Shown here one piece after another: positions 1 through 11,348 of a stretch of 41,256 nt of DNA; within the stretch, counting starts at the first letter, position 1; each line of letters starts with the position of its first letter. The stretch is taken from contig JAUCBJ010003927.1 in NCBI GenBank assembly GCA_032718475.1, positions 1 through 41,256 of the forward strand. The letters are read 5' to 3'. A program made the translations under genes and the position numbers. This DNA comes from Nemertoderma westbladi (lineage: Eukaryota; Xenacoelomorpha; Nemertodermatida; Nemertodermatidae). The notes beneath the pieces were generated by a model. That model did not search any database. It was not told where the DNA came from and worked only from the letters and a program-made list of their open reading frames with translations.

Positions 1-653
1 GTTAGAGATGACATATAATTCAGTGTTGGCTGAACAAGATGTTTAGGATAATTATTGCGAACGTGACAATTGCGATCCTGACAATTGAGACCCAACAAAT
101 TTCTCTAATGGTTCGCGATTGTCCGGGGTGCAATATAAAATTGAGAATACTTTTGGGTCAACAGCTCCATATGTTAAAACGAAGCTACAGTAAATTAAGT
201 ATAGCTACTGTGAATATAAGAACCGTATCCAGACATGTTCTCACTTCGGATTTCCAATTATTCACTGGATGCAGTGATATCCAGTGGTTCGAAGGTCTAA
301 TAGGCCGAACAGTTCTAAATATGGTCTCAACTACCGGTCTAATTGTACACTGTAGTCTTCCCATTAGGGTCCGCCAACCACTACTAAAACCCGGCGAACA
401 GTAGTGGAAGAATCGAATAATCTTCTTATTCACTGCCGTTCAGCTACTGCTAACTATGGCAAACGTGTAACCTCACCAGGGCAGAGCTACGCTTTCAAGT
501 TGGGATGAATGGGGGCACTGCGTCGCAGGATAATTTAATTTTATAATTTTATCCGAAAATATCTCAATATTAAGCATCTGAATACCAAATATGCTTACAC
601 CTGGGTTAAACAGCTGTCGATAGTACCGGATTACCAAAGCTTTCAGTGCCAAG
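1..653. other. Intergenic stretch, nothing recognised
   Basis: No convincing gene, RNA or transposon signature was seen. The open frames here (up to 121 codons) have no recognisable motif, and overlapping frames on the two strands look equally random. It ends at the left terminal inverted repeat of the Tc1-like element. Confidence 0.5.
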
Positions 654-720
654 TACAGTCCCAATCCCAATAAGCATTAACTTGGTCATTTTGGCGGCCA
701 AAATAACCAAAATGGCCAAA
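654..720. repeat. Left terminal inverted repeat of the Tc1-like element
   Basis: The outer 34 bases match the reverse complement of 4344-4377 exactly. The inner 33 bases match with about three differences. The inner part contains a near-palindrome, TTTTGGCGGCCAAAA, and a second CCAAAATGGCC motif, possibly transposase-binding repeats. Confidence 0.7.
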
Positions 721-1983
721 TACAAACTGCGGTATTCATGAAAGGAACTCCTGAGGCATGTAGGCTTGTCAATCACAGCCAGTGAATAGAGGCTCAGTGT
801 AAGTAAAGCCCAGCATGTTGGCACTTACGGTAGGTAGAGAAGGGCTCCAGTGTAGTAACGGCTGGACTCGCCACTGTAGTAAACATGCCTGTAAGAGTGC
901 AGTATGAGGCGCCCTAACTTATTATTTTCTACATATTATTTTTTACTAATCTAATAATTAACACACCTTTACCTGTCACTTAGCTTATAAGCAGTGTGCT
1001 AGCACTTGCAGCGTAATAATTAATTAATTATTTACTTTTATTCTTTTCGATTGGTAATAAAAATAACAAGTTCATATATTTAATTCGTAAAATTTCTTTA
1101 AAATATGAGAAAAGTACTTTACACAGATTTTTCTTTATTTAGCTGTTTAGTACGCTATAAATATACATGCTCTCATAAATACAGTTAGGGGGGGGGGGGG
1201 GGTGGGGGGGGAAACTGGATCCAATAAAAATTCATCCCTCTCCAGGGGAAATTTGACGCAAATAACAGTTGATTACTCTCAAAAATAAAACTGTTACCTG
1301 TTCATTTTTGTTTAATTTATTGTTTTGGTTAAAATAACGTGCCACTGCTCCTTTCCCTAAATTGAGAAATTAACAATGAGGCTGGGTATTAATTCGCCAA
1401 GGCGAGTTTTGTGTCCTGCCCCCCCCCCCCCCCCCCCCCACCCTGTCGCGATAAATAATAATTATATAATCAAAAAATCACCCAAATATGCCGACTCTGT
1501 TAGCACAGAGCCAGAGCCTGATATTGTAATATTTTCAGTTACTATCGCCCTCGAATTCAGACCCAGCTACTAGAAATAGGCCAGGCTGCCTAATGTGAAT
1601 TTCATCAGTATACCGAACTCGTTCGAGACAGAGTGTCGCTATTTAACAGCCGCCTCTCGCTCTGTAACAGACTCAGCTACTAACCATAGAACTATAATTA
1701 GGGCGCCTTCATACAGAACGTTGCCATTTCATAATGACTCTAAACTAAAGCTACACGAAGGAAAAGGTGGGAAGTGATTATCTAATAATATCACACATAA
1801 TCCGATTATTATACATACTCCTCCTTTTAACAAAGCCGCATCCAACTAACTCCCTTATTTCGTATTAGCCTGTGCTGTATCAATGCCTCAGTGCGTGGTC
1901 TCTCCTCTCTACTACAACTACAAGGCCCGACTCAGCTCCGGCTAAGTTAACAATCTGTCAATAATATAAATGAAACCGAACCG
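721..1983. other. Left interior of the Tc1-like element, non-coding
   Basis: No transposase or other protein was recognised. It contains a 24-base G-rich run (1188-1211, one T interruption) and a 21-base C run (1419-1439). The frames across these runs are low-complexity and not credible genes. The right end is the 33-bp duplicated target of LINE-A copy 1. Confidence 0.5.
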
Positions 1984-2016
1984 ACATTCAGTCAGAGCAA
2001 CCAAATGGATGGCCAA
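1984..2016. repeat. Target-site duplication of LINE-A copy 1, left
   Basis: A 33-base sequence beginning ACATTCAGTCAGAGC and ending GGATGGCCAA, repeated without a mismatch at 4191-4223. The flanking bases differ, so the repeat ends sharply. Long, variable duplications are usual for target-primed LINE insertion. Confidence 0.9.
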
Positions 2017-2052
2017 CTACTAGGATCGGCATGCAGCATTGCAGCTGCATTT

Positions 2053-3558
2053 TTAAGAATGCTGTGCCGGCTTATCGACAAAATTGCAAAGAAACAACTC
2101 CCTATCACCCATGACATTTGCTAGATTATCCACATCTTCAAGGCCAGTGTCCTTTAAGATGCGTCTCAAGAAAGTCATGGGCTGTCCACCATGCGTATTC
2201 ACTCCATGAGGCTGCCAAAGTACAAGATTATGCAGTGGTTGGTCCTCACGGCGAAAGCAATGTCCTGCAAAGCGGAGGCGATTTTGTTCTAGTGTCAAGC
2301 TTGAGGGAACCAATGAGACACCTCCAATGTTATATAGTGTCTGGTTGGAGATGTGTGCATTGTACTTGACACAATGAACCCGGCGTGGCATTCTTGTGAA
2401 TGTGCCGTCCAGAGATTTGGTGTCCTCAGCAGTTAGAGCCCAGCATGGACTCCCATAGAGGAGAACTGGAACTACTGCTGCTCTAAATAATCGGAACTTA
2501 AGTTTCCGAGTAATTCTTGGTGACTTCCAAATCCGGGAAAGCCTATTCAAGGCTGCCCATGCCTTTCCCTTACGTATTCGAAGGTCCTCACCTGACTTCC
2601 GGATCCATGATCCCAGGTAACATAAGTCATCCACATGCTCAAGCATACCATCGTTTGTGCTTATGCTCATCCGATCAGAGCTCAAAGTTAACTGTCAAAA
2701 TTTTGGTCTTTCTGGAGTTAATAAAAAGACCAACACTAGAAGCAGCATGTTCTAATGAGCTGAGGAGCCGTTGGGCTCCCTCTAGTGATTCTGAGAGTAC
2801 TCCTACGTCATTAGCAAAGTCTAGATCAGTTAGGTACTTGGCAGGATTTCCTCGACTTCTGGAGCCAGTAGGTGGAGTTATCATCACCCCATCATCATTA
2901 TTATGATCTATGGACATGCGTAGAACATAGTCAACAACAATTATGAACAAGAATGGTGCAAGTGTGTCTCTTCAAATAACACTTCAAATGGTTCTGTGTC
3001 ACCGTCAAAAGTAGACACAAATGTTGTTGAACCATCGTATACTGATCTGATTGCTGCAATAATTTCATCAGGAATCCCATATAATGAAAGTATGCTGAAC
3101 ATACGTGATCGAGAGACTGAATGAAAGGCCTTGAAGAAGTCAACAAAGATAACAGCCAGATGCCTGTCTTTCTTTTTTGATAACTCTTCAATTATCCTTC
3201 TAATTGCCAAAATGGGCTCCATGGTCCCACGACCTTTACGGAACCCATTCTGATTTCCACGGAGCAGTCTCTCAATGGGATCCCTGATAAGATTTAATAG
3301 AATTCTATTGTATAGCTTTGCAGCAATCGAGATCAATGAGATTCCCCGAAAAGAACCATAGAGTGTTAGGTTGCCCTTCTTGGGAACTGGCTCCAACTTA
3401 TTTGTTTTCATTTCTTGTGGGACTCTTGTTGTTCGGTACATGTCTACTATGATGAGATAGATGAGCTTTAAACACTCAGGTATTTTAAAGACCTCAGGGG
3501 GAACACCATCTACTCCACTGGCACGATTGGTCTTAATGCTCTTTGCAGCAGCCTTCAC
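2053..3558 (-). pseudogene. LINE-A reverse transcriptase, broken
   Basis: The non-LTR RT blocks are in order. An entry block has SGVDGVPPEVF (about 3500). GFRKGRGTMEPI follows (about 3230), then the first catalytic aspartate in AVIFVDFFKAF (about 3145). The YADD-type box reads FANDVGVL (about 2810), so one catalytic Asp is Asn. A deletion near 2970 removes the block before the catalytic box and shifts the frame, and another frame change occurs near 2680. The C-terminal region (2053-2685) has the LRFAGHCFRRED motif common to many APE-type LINEs of invertebrates. The exact clade is unsure. It cannot make a working enzyme. Confidence 0.85.
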
Positions 3559-4190
3559 TTCTGCAAAGGAGATATCACCAATGGGAATATCTGGGAGTAC
3601 AGATTAAGACACTTTTACTGGTGATTCAGCCTTAACCTTGGTGGTTGGTTGGCTTTTTCGACCAGCAAGCAAGTTGATCGATTTCCATGCCTGGGATGAT
3701 TGCCTGCTGTCGTCAGCATCATTGATGGCATCAACCTGTTGGTTTATTAGCTCCTGTAAATTAACAGAGTACTGCCTGTTCAGGGACCTAGATACAGCCT
3801 TAACTGCATTCTTGGCCGCTGTACTGTAGTCTGTTTGAGTCCGGACTCTTTCTGCGCCTTGTAGAGGTCATTTCGGCACTGAATTTTGTTGTCAGTCCAG
3901 GGGGCCCGTTTCCTGTTTCGAGGGTATACAGGCACTGTTTCTGCATCTGTGCAAAATGGGCTCCATGATCCCACGACCTTTACGCAACCCATTCTGATTT
4001 CCACGGAGCAGTCTCTCAATGGGATCCCTGATGCGATTTAATAGAATTCTATTGTATAGCTTTGCAGCAATCGAGATCAATGAGATTCCCTGAAAAGAAC
4101 CATAGAGTGTTAGGTTGCCCTTCTTGGGAACTGGCACCAACTTATTTGTTTCATTTCTTGTGGGACTCTTGTTGTTCGGTACATGTCTGT
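3559..4190 (-). pseudogene. LINE-A linker plus out-of-place duplicated RT segment
   Basis: In minus-strand order, 4188-3952 encodes the RT stretch containing LVPVPKKGNLTLYGSF and GNQNGLRKGRG. It then switches, near a short CCCATTTTGCA junction, to the upstream linker containing VPVYPRNRKRAPWTDNK. The linker in turn joins the normal RT at 3558. In the plus-strand copy the linker lies upstream of a single RT, so the first piece is a misplaced second copy. The whole is enclosed by the target-site duplications, so the chimera formed before or during insertion. Confidence 0.75.
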
Positions 4191-4223
4191 ACATTCAGTC
4201 AGAGCAACCAAATGGATGGCCAA
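4191..4223. repeat. Target-site duplication of LINE-A copy 1, right
   Basis: Exact 33-base partner of 1984-2016. It also lies within the interior of the Tc1-like element, so the LINE landed in that element after it was in place. Confidence 0.9.
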
Positions 4224-4310
4224 GGAGACGGACTGTCTGGACATAGCTGAGTCGAGTTAAATCGCTTCACCAAAACGACCAAGTAGCCCATAGGAAAACA
4301 CTACATTTTT

Positions 4311-4377
4311 TTTGGCGATTTTGGTCATTTTGGCCGCCAAAACGACCAAGTTAATGCTTATTGGGATTGGGACTGTA
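4311..4377. repeat. Right terminal inverted repeat of the Tc1-like element
   Basis: Reverse-complement partner of 654-720, ending ...GGGACTGTA. A further AAAACGACCAAG copy lies just inside near 4272, as in elements with more than one binding site per end. Confidence 0.7.
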
Positions 4378-5639
4378 TGTCTATACAGTCCAACCTTCCT
4401 GCAATCAACTAGTCAAAACAAATGAATGAATAACGTTGTAGCTAATATTTTGTCCGCAAAAATAGTACTGACAGGTTTTATTACAATCACTTAACTTATG
4501 TACTAAAATAAAATAATTGAGAGAAATTAAACCCCAATGGTCCCTAATCAGGCAAAATAAATGCATTTGAGTACTACTCATTTATTTTCGAGTCAACTAA
4601 GCTGGTACACAATGCGTCTATTAATTCCAACCTGTACCTAAATAATGCGCTAATACTACGCAAATAGCTAAGTATTTCAGTCCAAATTAAAATAATATTA
4701 AAGGTGCGCATCCCTAATTTAAACAATTTCGCCTTATATCGCGCTACATTTATACTAAATTTTAGCCAAAACAGGTTTTAATATCGAATCAGTTAGTTGG
4801 TTGGATATTGGTTATCAAAATAGGTTGGACTAAAATACCGATTAATCGGACTTGGAGTAAATACCGATGGTGTTTCCTGCCTTTCAATAATGGTCACCAA
4901 CTGTCACCAAAATCCGAGTGTGAAGCAGAACCCCCCAAGGAAACCGTCCCACCCTATAGTATTGTTCCCAAACTATGCCTGGGTACTTCCCTTAAAGAAT
5001 AGAAAACTCCTGCAGCCTGTCATCTTTGTCCACAACTCACAAATGCGCTCTTCGCTCTCCTTCTACTCCATAGTGCAGTCTAACATGGTACCGGTAAGCC
5101 AATGTAAGATAAAGAAAATGCAGTAGAGCAAAAACTCTGTCGCGTTAGTAGACAGGTTACATATTAATTCTATCAATCTGTTGAATTCATGGTACAAAAC
5201 AACAGCATCATGATCAGCATATGAAATGTACTTAAATTCAACAAAAGAACAAAATCTATCAAGAAGAATCACTCATACACAGTCAGGAAGAACAGATTCC
5301 TTTCATTACAGCAGTTGGGATGGATAAGCCAATCATGGAACAGAACAGTAACCCTACAATATTATGGTAATACACAAAATAGTCCCTTACACGAACTATT
5401 AGGTCTTAGTGAATTACACATAGGGATTAGAGTGTCTATACATTTTACTATCAAAATCGGTTGTGGTGGCATTCCTAAGTAATACTACTGTAAAATAAAT
5501 GGTATGTTAGTTATAAATGTTATGGTTATGAATGTAACCGTTGCGCTCAAGTAAATATCAATGCACTCAAACGTTCCCCTATTCCTCTAAAATGTCCGCT
5601 AATTCTTATCCCTTCCCAATTTTCTATAATAATTATTAA
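4378..5639. other. Intergenic, AT-rich, nothing recognised
   Basis: No RNA gene, intact frame or transposon end was recognised. A minus-strand frame (5063-5272) contains YAD-DAVVLY, loosely like an RT box, but has no flanking RT blocks. The stretch close to 5640 may be the 3' untranslated part of LINE-B. Confidence 0.4.
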
Positions 5640-6102
5640 GATTAACCTATGTAAATACTGGATATAAATACAGTAAAACAGTACTACAGTAAAATAAAAT
5701 ATAGCTATTTAAAGTTGAATCTAGACGCCTAACAGTATTGTTGTATGCAACTCTTAAACTATTCAAAGAGGATTTAGTAAAATATTTATCCGCCCAAAGT
5801 GCATTACAATAAAAGTTGTAACAAAATCTATGATAAAGACAAATTTTTACTGGTATAGATCAAATGCTAAAATTACGAATAAGCATATTAACTCTTGCAT
5901 AAAAACATTTAGTTTCATTGTTAATATCAACATCTTCACAAAAATCCTCTGAAAGATAATACCCTAAGTACTTAAATTTTGAAACACATTCAAGCGGGAT
6001 GTCATTGAGTAAAATAGGTATGTCGGAAATAAATGTATGCAAAAAACAATGCACTTTCCAGGAACAAACATTTTGATTTCTTTGCATTTAAAGATAAGGA
6101 AT
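5640..6102 (-). pseudogene. LINE-B, C-terminal half of reverse transcriptase
   Basis: A decayed non-LTR RT tail. The thumb-region motif KFKYLGYYLSED is followed by a segment reading ALWADKYF, then SLRVAYNNTVRRL, a pattern seen after the RT core in CR1/L2-like LINEs. One stop and one frame change are present. It continues directly from 11457, and the gypsy element interrupts it at its 5-bp target GGAAT. It is a different family from LINE-A. Non-functional. Confidence 0.75.
6098..6102. repeat. 5-bp target-site duplication of the gypsy element, left
   Basis: GGAAT immediately before the 5' LTR, repeated at 11452-11456 after the 3' LTR. The LINE-B coding sequence is continuous if the element and one copy are removed. 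Confidence 0.8.
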
Positions 6103-6403
6103 TGTTAGATTATGTATTGTTAGGGCTCTAGTAGACCCTGGCTTGGTGGTGGTTAGATCCAACCTACTGGTCTTTTAGCTACCGGTCCTCTTCTGGTATT
6201 CCGGTATTCAGTCTTTCCTATCTTCTAGGTCTGTAGGTACAGTTACCGTTACCGGTACCTACTGTACTGCTGTCCTGATGTGCTGTATGGTGGTGGGTGT
6301 GTTCGTTGGTCTGTTGGTTCTTATTATTGTTTGATATGCTGTTCTGTATGTCGACCATTAATAAACTGATGCAGCTGGTATTCATTTATTTCCGATCCCA
6401 ATA
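6103..6403 (+). repeat. 5' LTR of the gypsy element
   Basis: 301 bases, starting TGTTAGATTATG and ending CGATCCCAATA. The end is fixed by the primer-binding site on one side and by the same end at the 3' LTR. It is rich in ACCGGT-type words. AATAAA at 6359-6364 is a possible polyadenylation signal. Confidence 0.85.
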
Positions 6404-6420
6404 TGGTGCAGTGATGTACT
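6404..6420 (+). promoter_or_regulatory. Primer-binding site of the gypsy element
   Basis: TGGTGCAGTGATGTACT directly follows the 5' LTR. It begins with TGG, the complement of the CCA end of a tRNA, as expected for minus-strand priming. The tRNA identity was not established. Confidence 0.6.
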
Positions 6421-6945
6421 TGATGTTCCTACAACCCTATTCAAATGGTGGACATTCCAGCGCATTCAGCAGGTTAGATAATTCAACATTATTCTACCGG
6501 TCGCCTCTACTGATTCTGATCTAGGCCTAGCTACCTACCTATACTTCTGGTGGTGTACCTACTCCAGTATTCTTCTAAACTAAGCCCTTGGGACGGACAG
6601 TGGAGTGACTCGCGCTGGTTATCGTTGTCGTTGTGTAGCTACTACGTTGGTGAAAAACACAGCGACGACGGTAGCCTACATCGGCGCTGAGGACCTTGCG
6701 CTGTCCGGGGGCCGTGAGGGGTAGGCAGCGATGCCCGCTAGCCTAATTATAACTACCGGTACCTATTCAATTCACATTCAGCAGTCAGGCGGTATTCCAG
6801 TCTGCCAGTATTCAATAACTACAGATTTTGGCTGATTTGCGTGCAAAAGTTTTGCACATTTTTGCAAAAATTTTTCTTTTCGGATTTTTCAAATTTTTTC
6901 GGATATTTAATTTCCTGAAATTTCTCTAATATTCAACAGTCAGAT
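6421..6945 (+). other. Untranslated leader of the gypsy element
   Basis: About 525 bases between the primer-binding site and the gag start. No credible coding frame. T-rich just before the ATG. It probably contains the packaging signal, but nothing specific can be identified. Confidence 0.55.
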
Positions 6946-9900
6946 ATGCCTACTAAAGCTGAACTCGAAACCGAACTGGAGGTTTTAAGAGAACAGTTGG
7001 CGGCTGGTCGTGGTAATCCTGATCCCACCTCAGCTCTTCTACATGCTTTAGTTAAATCACAACGCGATTTGGCTGATTCCTTAGCACAATCCCAAGCCCA
7101 AAATGCCCATCAATTTCAACAATTACTTGGTCAACCACATCAACCTGTAGTTCATCAGGCTGACTCAACCCCTCGTAATCTTCAAATTAAAGCACCAATT
7201 GCTTTAGAACCGGATTTCAGTTTAGCAAAATTTGAAACTTGGAAGTCGGTTTGGGTGGATTATTATTCTGCATTTCAGATGGATAGAATGGCTAGGGATA
7301 GGCAAATCTGTATTTTCAGGAGTTACCTTTCTATAGGTATGCGCTCTACACTGGAACAAGTTATTGACATTCCTCCTGACACACATGATAATCCTTTAAC
7401 AGTTCAGGTGTTAATAGATTGTATTCAAAGTTATTTTCGTGGTAAACGGAATATAGCCCTTGATTGTGTTCAGTTTGATAATAGGAAACAACGTCAAAGT
7501 GAAAATTTTGATAGCTACCTGGTTGCTATTAAAGATCTTGCTCGAGATGCTGATCTATGTCGTCATTGTTTCGATCGGCGGTTGACTACTCGAATTATGT
7601 CTGGTATTTCTTGCGAGGACACCAGATCTAAACTTCTTGCATTGACTCCATTTCCATCGCTTGAAGATGCTGTAAATCTTTGTAGGTCTGAGGAATCAGC
7701 CCAAGCTGGAGTTCAGGATTTAAAAAACCCTTCAATCAACCAAGCTTCTCGACAATCTCGTTTTCACAACAAAAAGCCTTATAATTCCAGGCACAACAAT
7801 TCTTCTAAATCCAATTCCAGAAACAATTCTTCAACTACTGGCCCTATAGTTTGTTATGGTTGTGGTAAAACAGACCATAAACACGCTGACTGTCCAGCAA
7901 GGAACAAAGATTGTTCTTATTGTGGCAAGGAAGGCCACTTTGCCAGTATTTGTCGGTCTAAACAAAATAATTCGAATTCATCTTCAATACCTAAGACAAA
8001 ACCCATTAGCCGCATCACCCTCAATTTGGTTGGAAGCCATAATCGACAAGCTTCGAAAGTATTTCTGAACTTCTGTCATATCGCAACAGGACATTTATTC
8101 GGTTCTCTCAAAGCAACTCCAGATACTGGTGCTGAGGCCACTGTTGCCGGCTTAGATTTTCTTCAGGCCCTTTCTATTGACCAAGAAAATTTACTTCCAC
8201 CAGACCATGATGATCTTTCTGCTGCTAATGGTAGTCTTCTTTCATGCATTGGTCTCCTCCACACCACAATTTCCTATGGTGAATATTCAACTCATGAGCT
8301 TATCTGCATTTGTGAAGAAGTCAATGGAATTCTTTTGGCATGGTATACTTGTCAAAACCTAGGAATTATTTCAAGTTCATATCCAGAACCAGTGGCAGAA
8401 ATTCAGTCTGTTGCTTCTTCTAATTCTTCTAATATGTCACCTATTGGTATTAAAAACTCAATTCCAACAACATCATTCAAGGTTGACTTCCATCTTTCTG
8501 ATGAACCTTCGCCTTCAGAATGGGATACTGTTAAGCAGAAACTCATAAAGGCTTATTCTGATGTTTTTGACCAAGATGACAAACTTCGTCCAATGAATGG
8601 CCCACCCATGACCATTTCATTAAAAGATGATGCCCAACCATATGCTATTCATACAGCCAGGCAACTTCCTTTAGCCATTAGAGACTGGGCTAAAGCTCGC
8701 TTAGAGAAAATGGTTGAACAAGGTATTATTTGTCCAGTTCTGGATAACGAACCAACTGATTGGGTCCATCCTCTTGTTGTAGTTCCTAAACCAACAGGCG
8801 GTTGGCGCCTTTGTGTTGATTTGACTAAACTAAACAAACATGTTAAACGTCCGTATCATCCATCGGTTACTCCTCGTGAGGCTGTCAATTCGATTTCTCC
8901 ATCAGATTGCTTCTTTTCTTCATTAGATGCCAAGGATGGATATTGGCAGATACCTCTTGATGAATCCAGTCAGAATTTAACAACATTCATTTCCCCTTGG
9001 GGTCGATTCAAGTTTCTTAGGAATCCCATGGGATTAACTTCAGCACAAGATGTGTTTTGTCTTCGTGGTGATATAGCTTTACAGGGATTGGATGGCATTG
9101 CTAAAGTAGTTGATGACATTCTAATTCATTCTTCCGATAGTCACAGTCATCTCGCACATATTATTGCCGTTCTGGATCGGTGTCGTGAACACCAGATCAG
9201 TCTCAAAGCTGCGAAATTCAAATTAGCTACCCCTGAGGTGTGCTTCGCAGGATATATAATTAGTAGTAATGGTATTCAAGCGAATCCTTCCAAACTTAAT
9301 GCTATTGCTGACTTTCCTGTTCCGACCAACATTTCTGAACTTAGATCTTTCTTGGGTCTTGTGAACCAACTAGGTGAGTTCACTTCCTCTATTAGCGAAA
9401 AGGCAGGCCCTCTTCGGGACCTTCTTAAAGTTAAAAATGTCTTCTGTTGGTCAGAACCCCAAGAAACTGCATTTCAAGCAGTTAAGAAAGCTCTTGTAAG
9501 TCCTCCAATTCTAGCTCCATATGATCCATTGCTGCCTACAATGTTGCAGACAGATGCATCACGTTTGAAGGGTCTTGGTTTCTCACTTCTTCAGAAACAC
9601 GACAGCTTTTGGAAACTCATTCAGTGCGGTTCAAGATTCATAACTGACACTGAATCACGTTATGCAATGATAGAGCTTGAACTGTTAGCCGTCTTATGGG
9701 CTACTAGGAAGTGTAAGGTGTATCTTATGGGTCTCCCATCATTCGAGTTGGTAATTGACCATAAACCTCTTTTTCCTATCCTAAACAATTATACTTTGGA
9801 TATGATAGACAATCCCCGAATCCAACGTCTTAAAGAGAAACTCACCCTTTATTTTTTCAATACAACATGGAGAAAGGGAAGTGAACATTCCATTCCAGAC

Positions 9901-11276
9901 GCACTTTCCCGTGCCCCTGTTTCGGATCCTACTCCAGAGGATATTCTTTGTGATACAGATGTCAATGACCATGTTTCTGCAGTCATTCGTCACGTGTCTA
10001 CCTCAATTGTTGTCTCTGATGCTCCAAGTCATCTCAAGGATTCATATATTGAGTCTATCCGATCATCTGCAAAGGATGATATTTCTTACATGGCTTTGGT
10101 GGATGCTGTTATTTCTGGATTTCCCTCAACATCCACACAATGTTCTGTGCACATACGCCCATTCTGGAATGTGCAACATCAGTTATCTTGTGAAGATAAT
10201 CTTCTTTTATTAGGTTCCCGGATTGTAATTCCATCTTCCCTCCGCAAGAATGTCCTGAAGCACCTTCATGATGCACATCAGGGCATTGAACGTTCTAAGA
10301 GGAGAGCTAGGCAAACTGTATTCTGGCCTGGTATCAATAGCCATATTACAAACATAGTCAATTCTTGTCCCCAGTGTCAACTTTATCAACCAAGTTTACC
10401 TAAAGAGTCTCTCCAAAGCGACCCTCATCCATGTCTTCCAATGGAGGATTGCTCTGCTGATCTTTTCTACTTCAGCACCTGGTCATACCTGGTTTATGTC
10501 GATAGATATTCTGGGTGGCCATGCGTTCATTCTTGGCGTGCCGATCCTTCCAGCTCTAAAGTTATTTCAGCTCTTCGAGGATGGTTCAAAGATTTCGGTA
10601 TTCCAAAATGCCTTCGTTCTGATGGTGGTACACAATTTAATTCAGCACGTTATCATGATTTCTTATCCGAATGGAATATCATCCCTGAGTTTCTACTCCT
10701 GAGTATCCTCAGTCTAATGGCCATGCAGAGGGGGCTGTAAAGGCCATGAAATCATTGATAAAAAAGTTAGATATCAAAGGAGATCTAAACTCTACTTGCT
10801 TTGTTCGTGGTTTGCTGGAATGGAGAAATACTCCTAAAGAACATGGTATGTCTCCAGCTCAACTGTTGTTCGGTAGATCCCTCCGTTCCACTATACCAGC
10901 TCATTCGTCCACACTGGCAGGTGATTCATTCCCTATCCCTGGTCCTTCAACGTCTTCAGCAACTGAATCATATTATAATGATCATGCTCACGACTTAACC
11001 CCGATTCCTATTGGTTCCCGAGTTTGCATCCAGAGTGCACATTCCAAACTATGGAACAAATCTGGTATCGTCCTTTCCCGTGGTACTAGGCGAGATTACA
11101 GGATAGAACTAGACAATGGTCGGGTGTATTGGAGAAATCGTCGTTATCTGCGTTCCATCCCAGAGGACTCTTCTCTTCGTGACATAACGCCTCAAAAACA
11201 GGTACAGTTCGCTGATGATCTTCCCAGGCGCAGTTCGAGAACTCACAAGCAACCAGCAAGATTCGGAGTTCAATGA
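6946..11276 (+). pseudogene. Ty3/gypsy Gag-Pol polyprotein, one frameshift
   Basis: Gag and Pol share one frame of 1264 codons. The order is: capsid-like region (about 60-260); two CCHC zinc knuckles (about 302-335, CYGCGKTDHKHADC and CSYCGKEGHFASIC); aspartic protease with TPDTGAE (about 391); RT with FSSLDAKDGYWQIPL and catalytic box VVDD (about 721; YVDD is usual); RNase H from LQTDAS (about 867). The integrase has an HHCC finger (about 1105), an Asp in DCSAD and a second Asp in RSDGGTQF. The third acidic residue (SNGHAEG) is in another frame, which opens to 11276. A one-base indel near 10690-10705 therefore splits the integrase core. The part after 10746 holds the integrase C-terminal region. 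Confidence 0.92.
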
Positions 11277-11337
11277 ACTGACCTATTGGTGGTGGTTGGA
11301 TTTTTTTTTTTTCAGTACAAATGTCTCCTACATTGTT

Positions 11338-11348
11338 CTTGGGGGAGA
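11338..11348 (+). promoter_or_regulatory. Polypurine tract of the gypsy element
   Basis: Purine run GGGGGAGA directly before the TGTTAG start of the 3' LTR, the expected place for plus-strand priming. Confidence 0.7.

Larger units (their letters stand above)
2017..4190 (-). mobile_element. LINE-A copy 1, 5'-truncated and rearranged
   Basis: A non-LTR retrotransposon lies between 33-bp target-site duplications, 3' end at 2017. The 3' terminus (GATCCTAGTAG, preceded by a GCAGCTGCAATGC-like hairpin) is shared with the plus-strand copy at 35059-38589. It keeps the endonuclease-RT linker, RT and C-terminal region. Upstream of the linker, instead of the endonuclease, is a second copy of an RT segment (3952-4188, matching 3208-3442). 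The copy therefore reads RT fragment, linker, full RT. The duplicated segment carries variants seen in the plus-strand copy, which suggests template jumping during reverse transcription. Confidence 0.85.
654..4377. mobile_element. Non-autonomous Tc1/mariner-like element carrying a nested LINE
   Basis: The two ends are inverted copies of about 67 bases. The left end starts TACAGTCCCAATCCC and the right end finishes GGGATTGGGACTGTA. Outermost TA dinucleotides followed by CAGT are typical of Tc1/mariner (IS630) elements that insert at TA. No transposase with a DDE/DDD pattern was found inside, so it would need one in trans. About 1.26 kb of left interior, a nested LINE (2017-4190) and a short right interior lie between the ends. 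Alternative reading: two separate MITE ends that happen to face each other. The exact symmetry down to the TA argues for one element. Confidence 0.6.

Noticed and set aside
39-433. Overlapping open frames on both strands at the left end
   Set aside because: No motif, no codon structure, and no splice sites or regulatory context. Random frames in non-coding DNA.
5063-5272. Minus-strand frame with YAD-DAVVLY resembling an RT catalytic box
   Set aside because: No other RT blocks on either side and hydrophobic low-quality flanks. The resemblance is too short to call a LINE.
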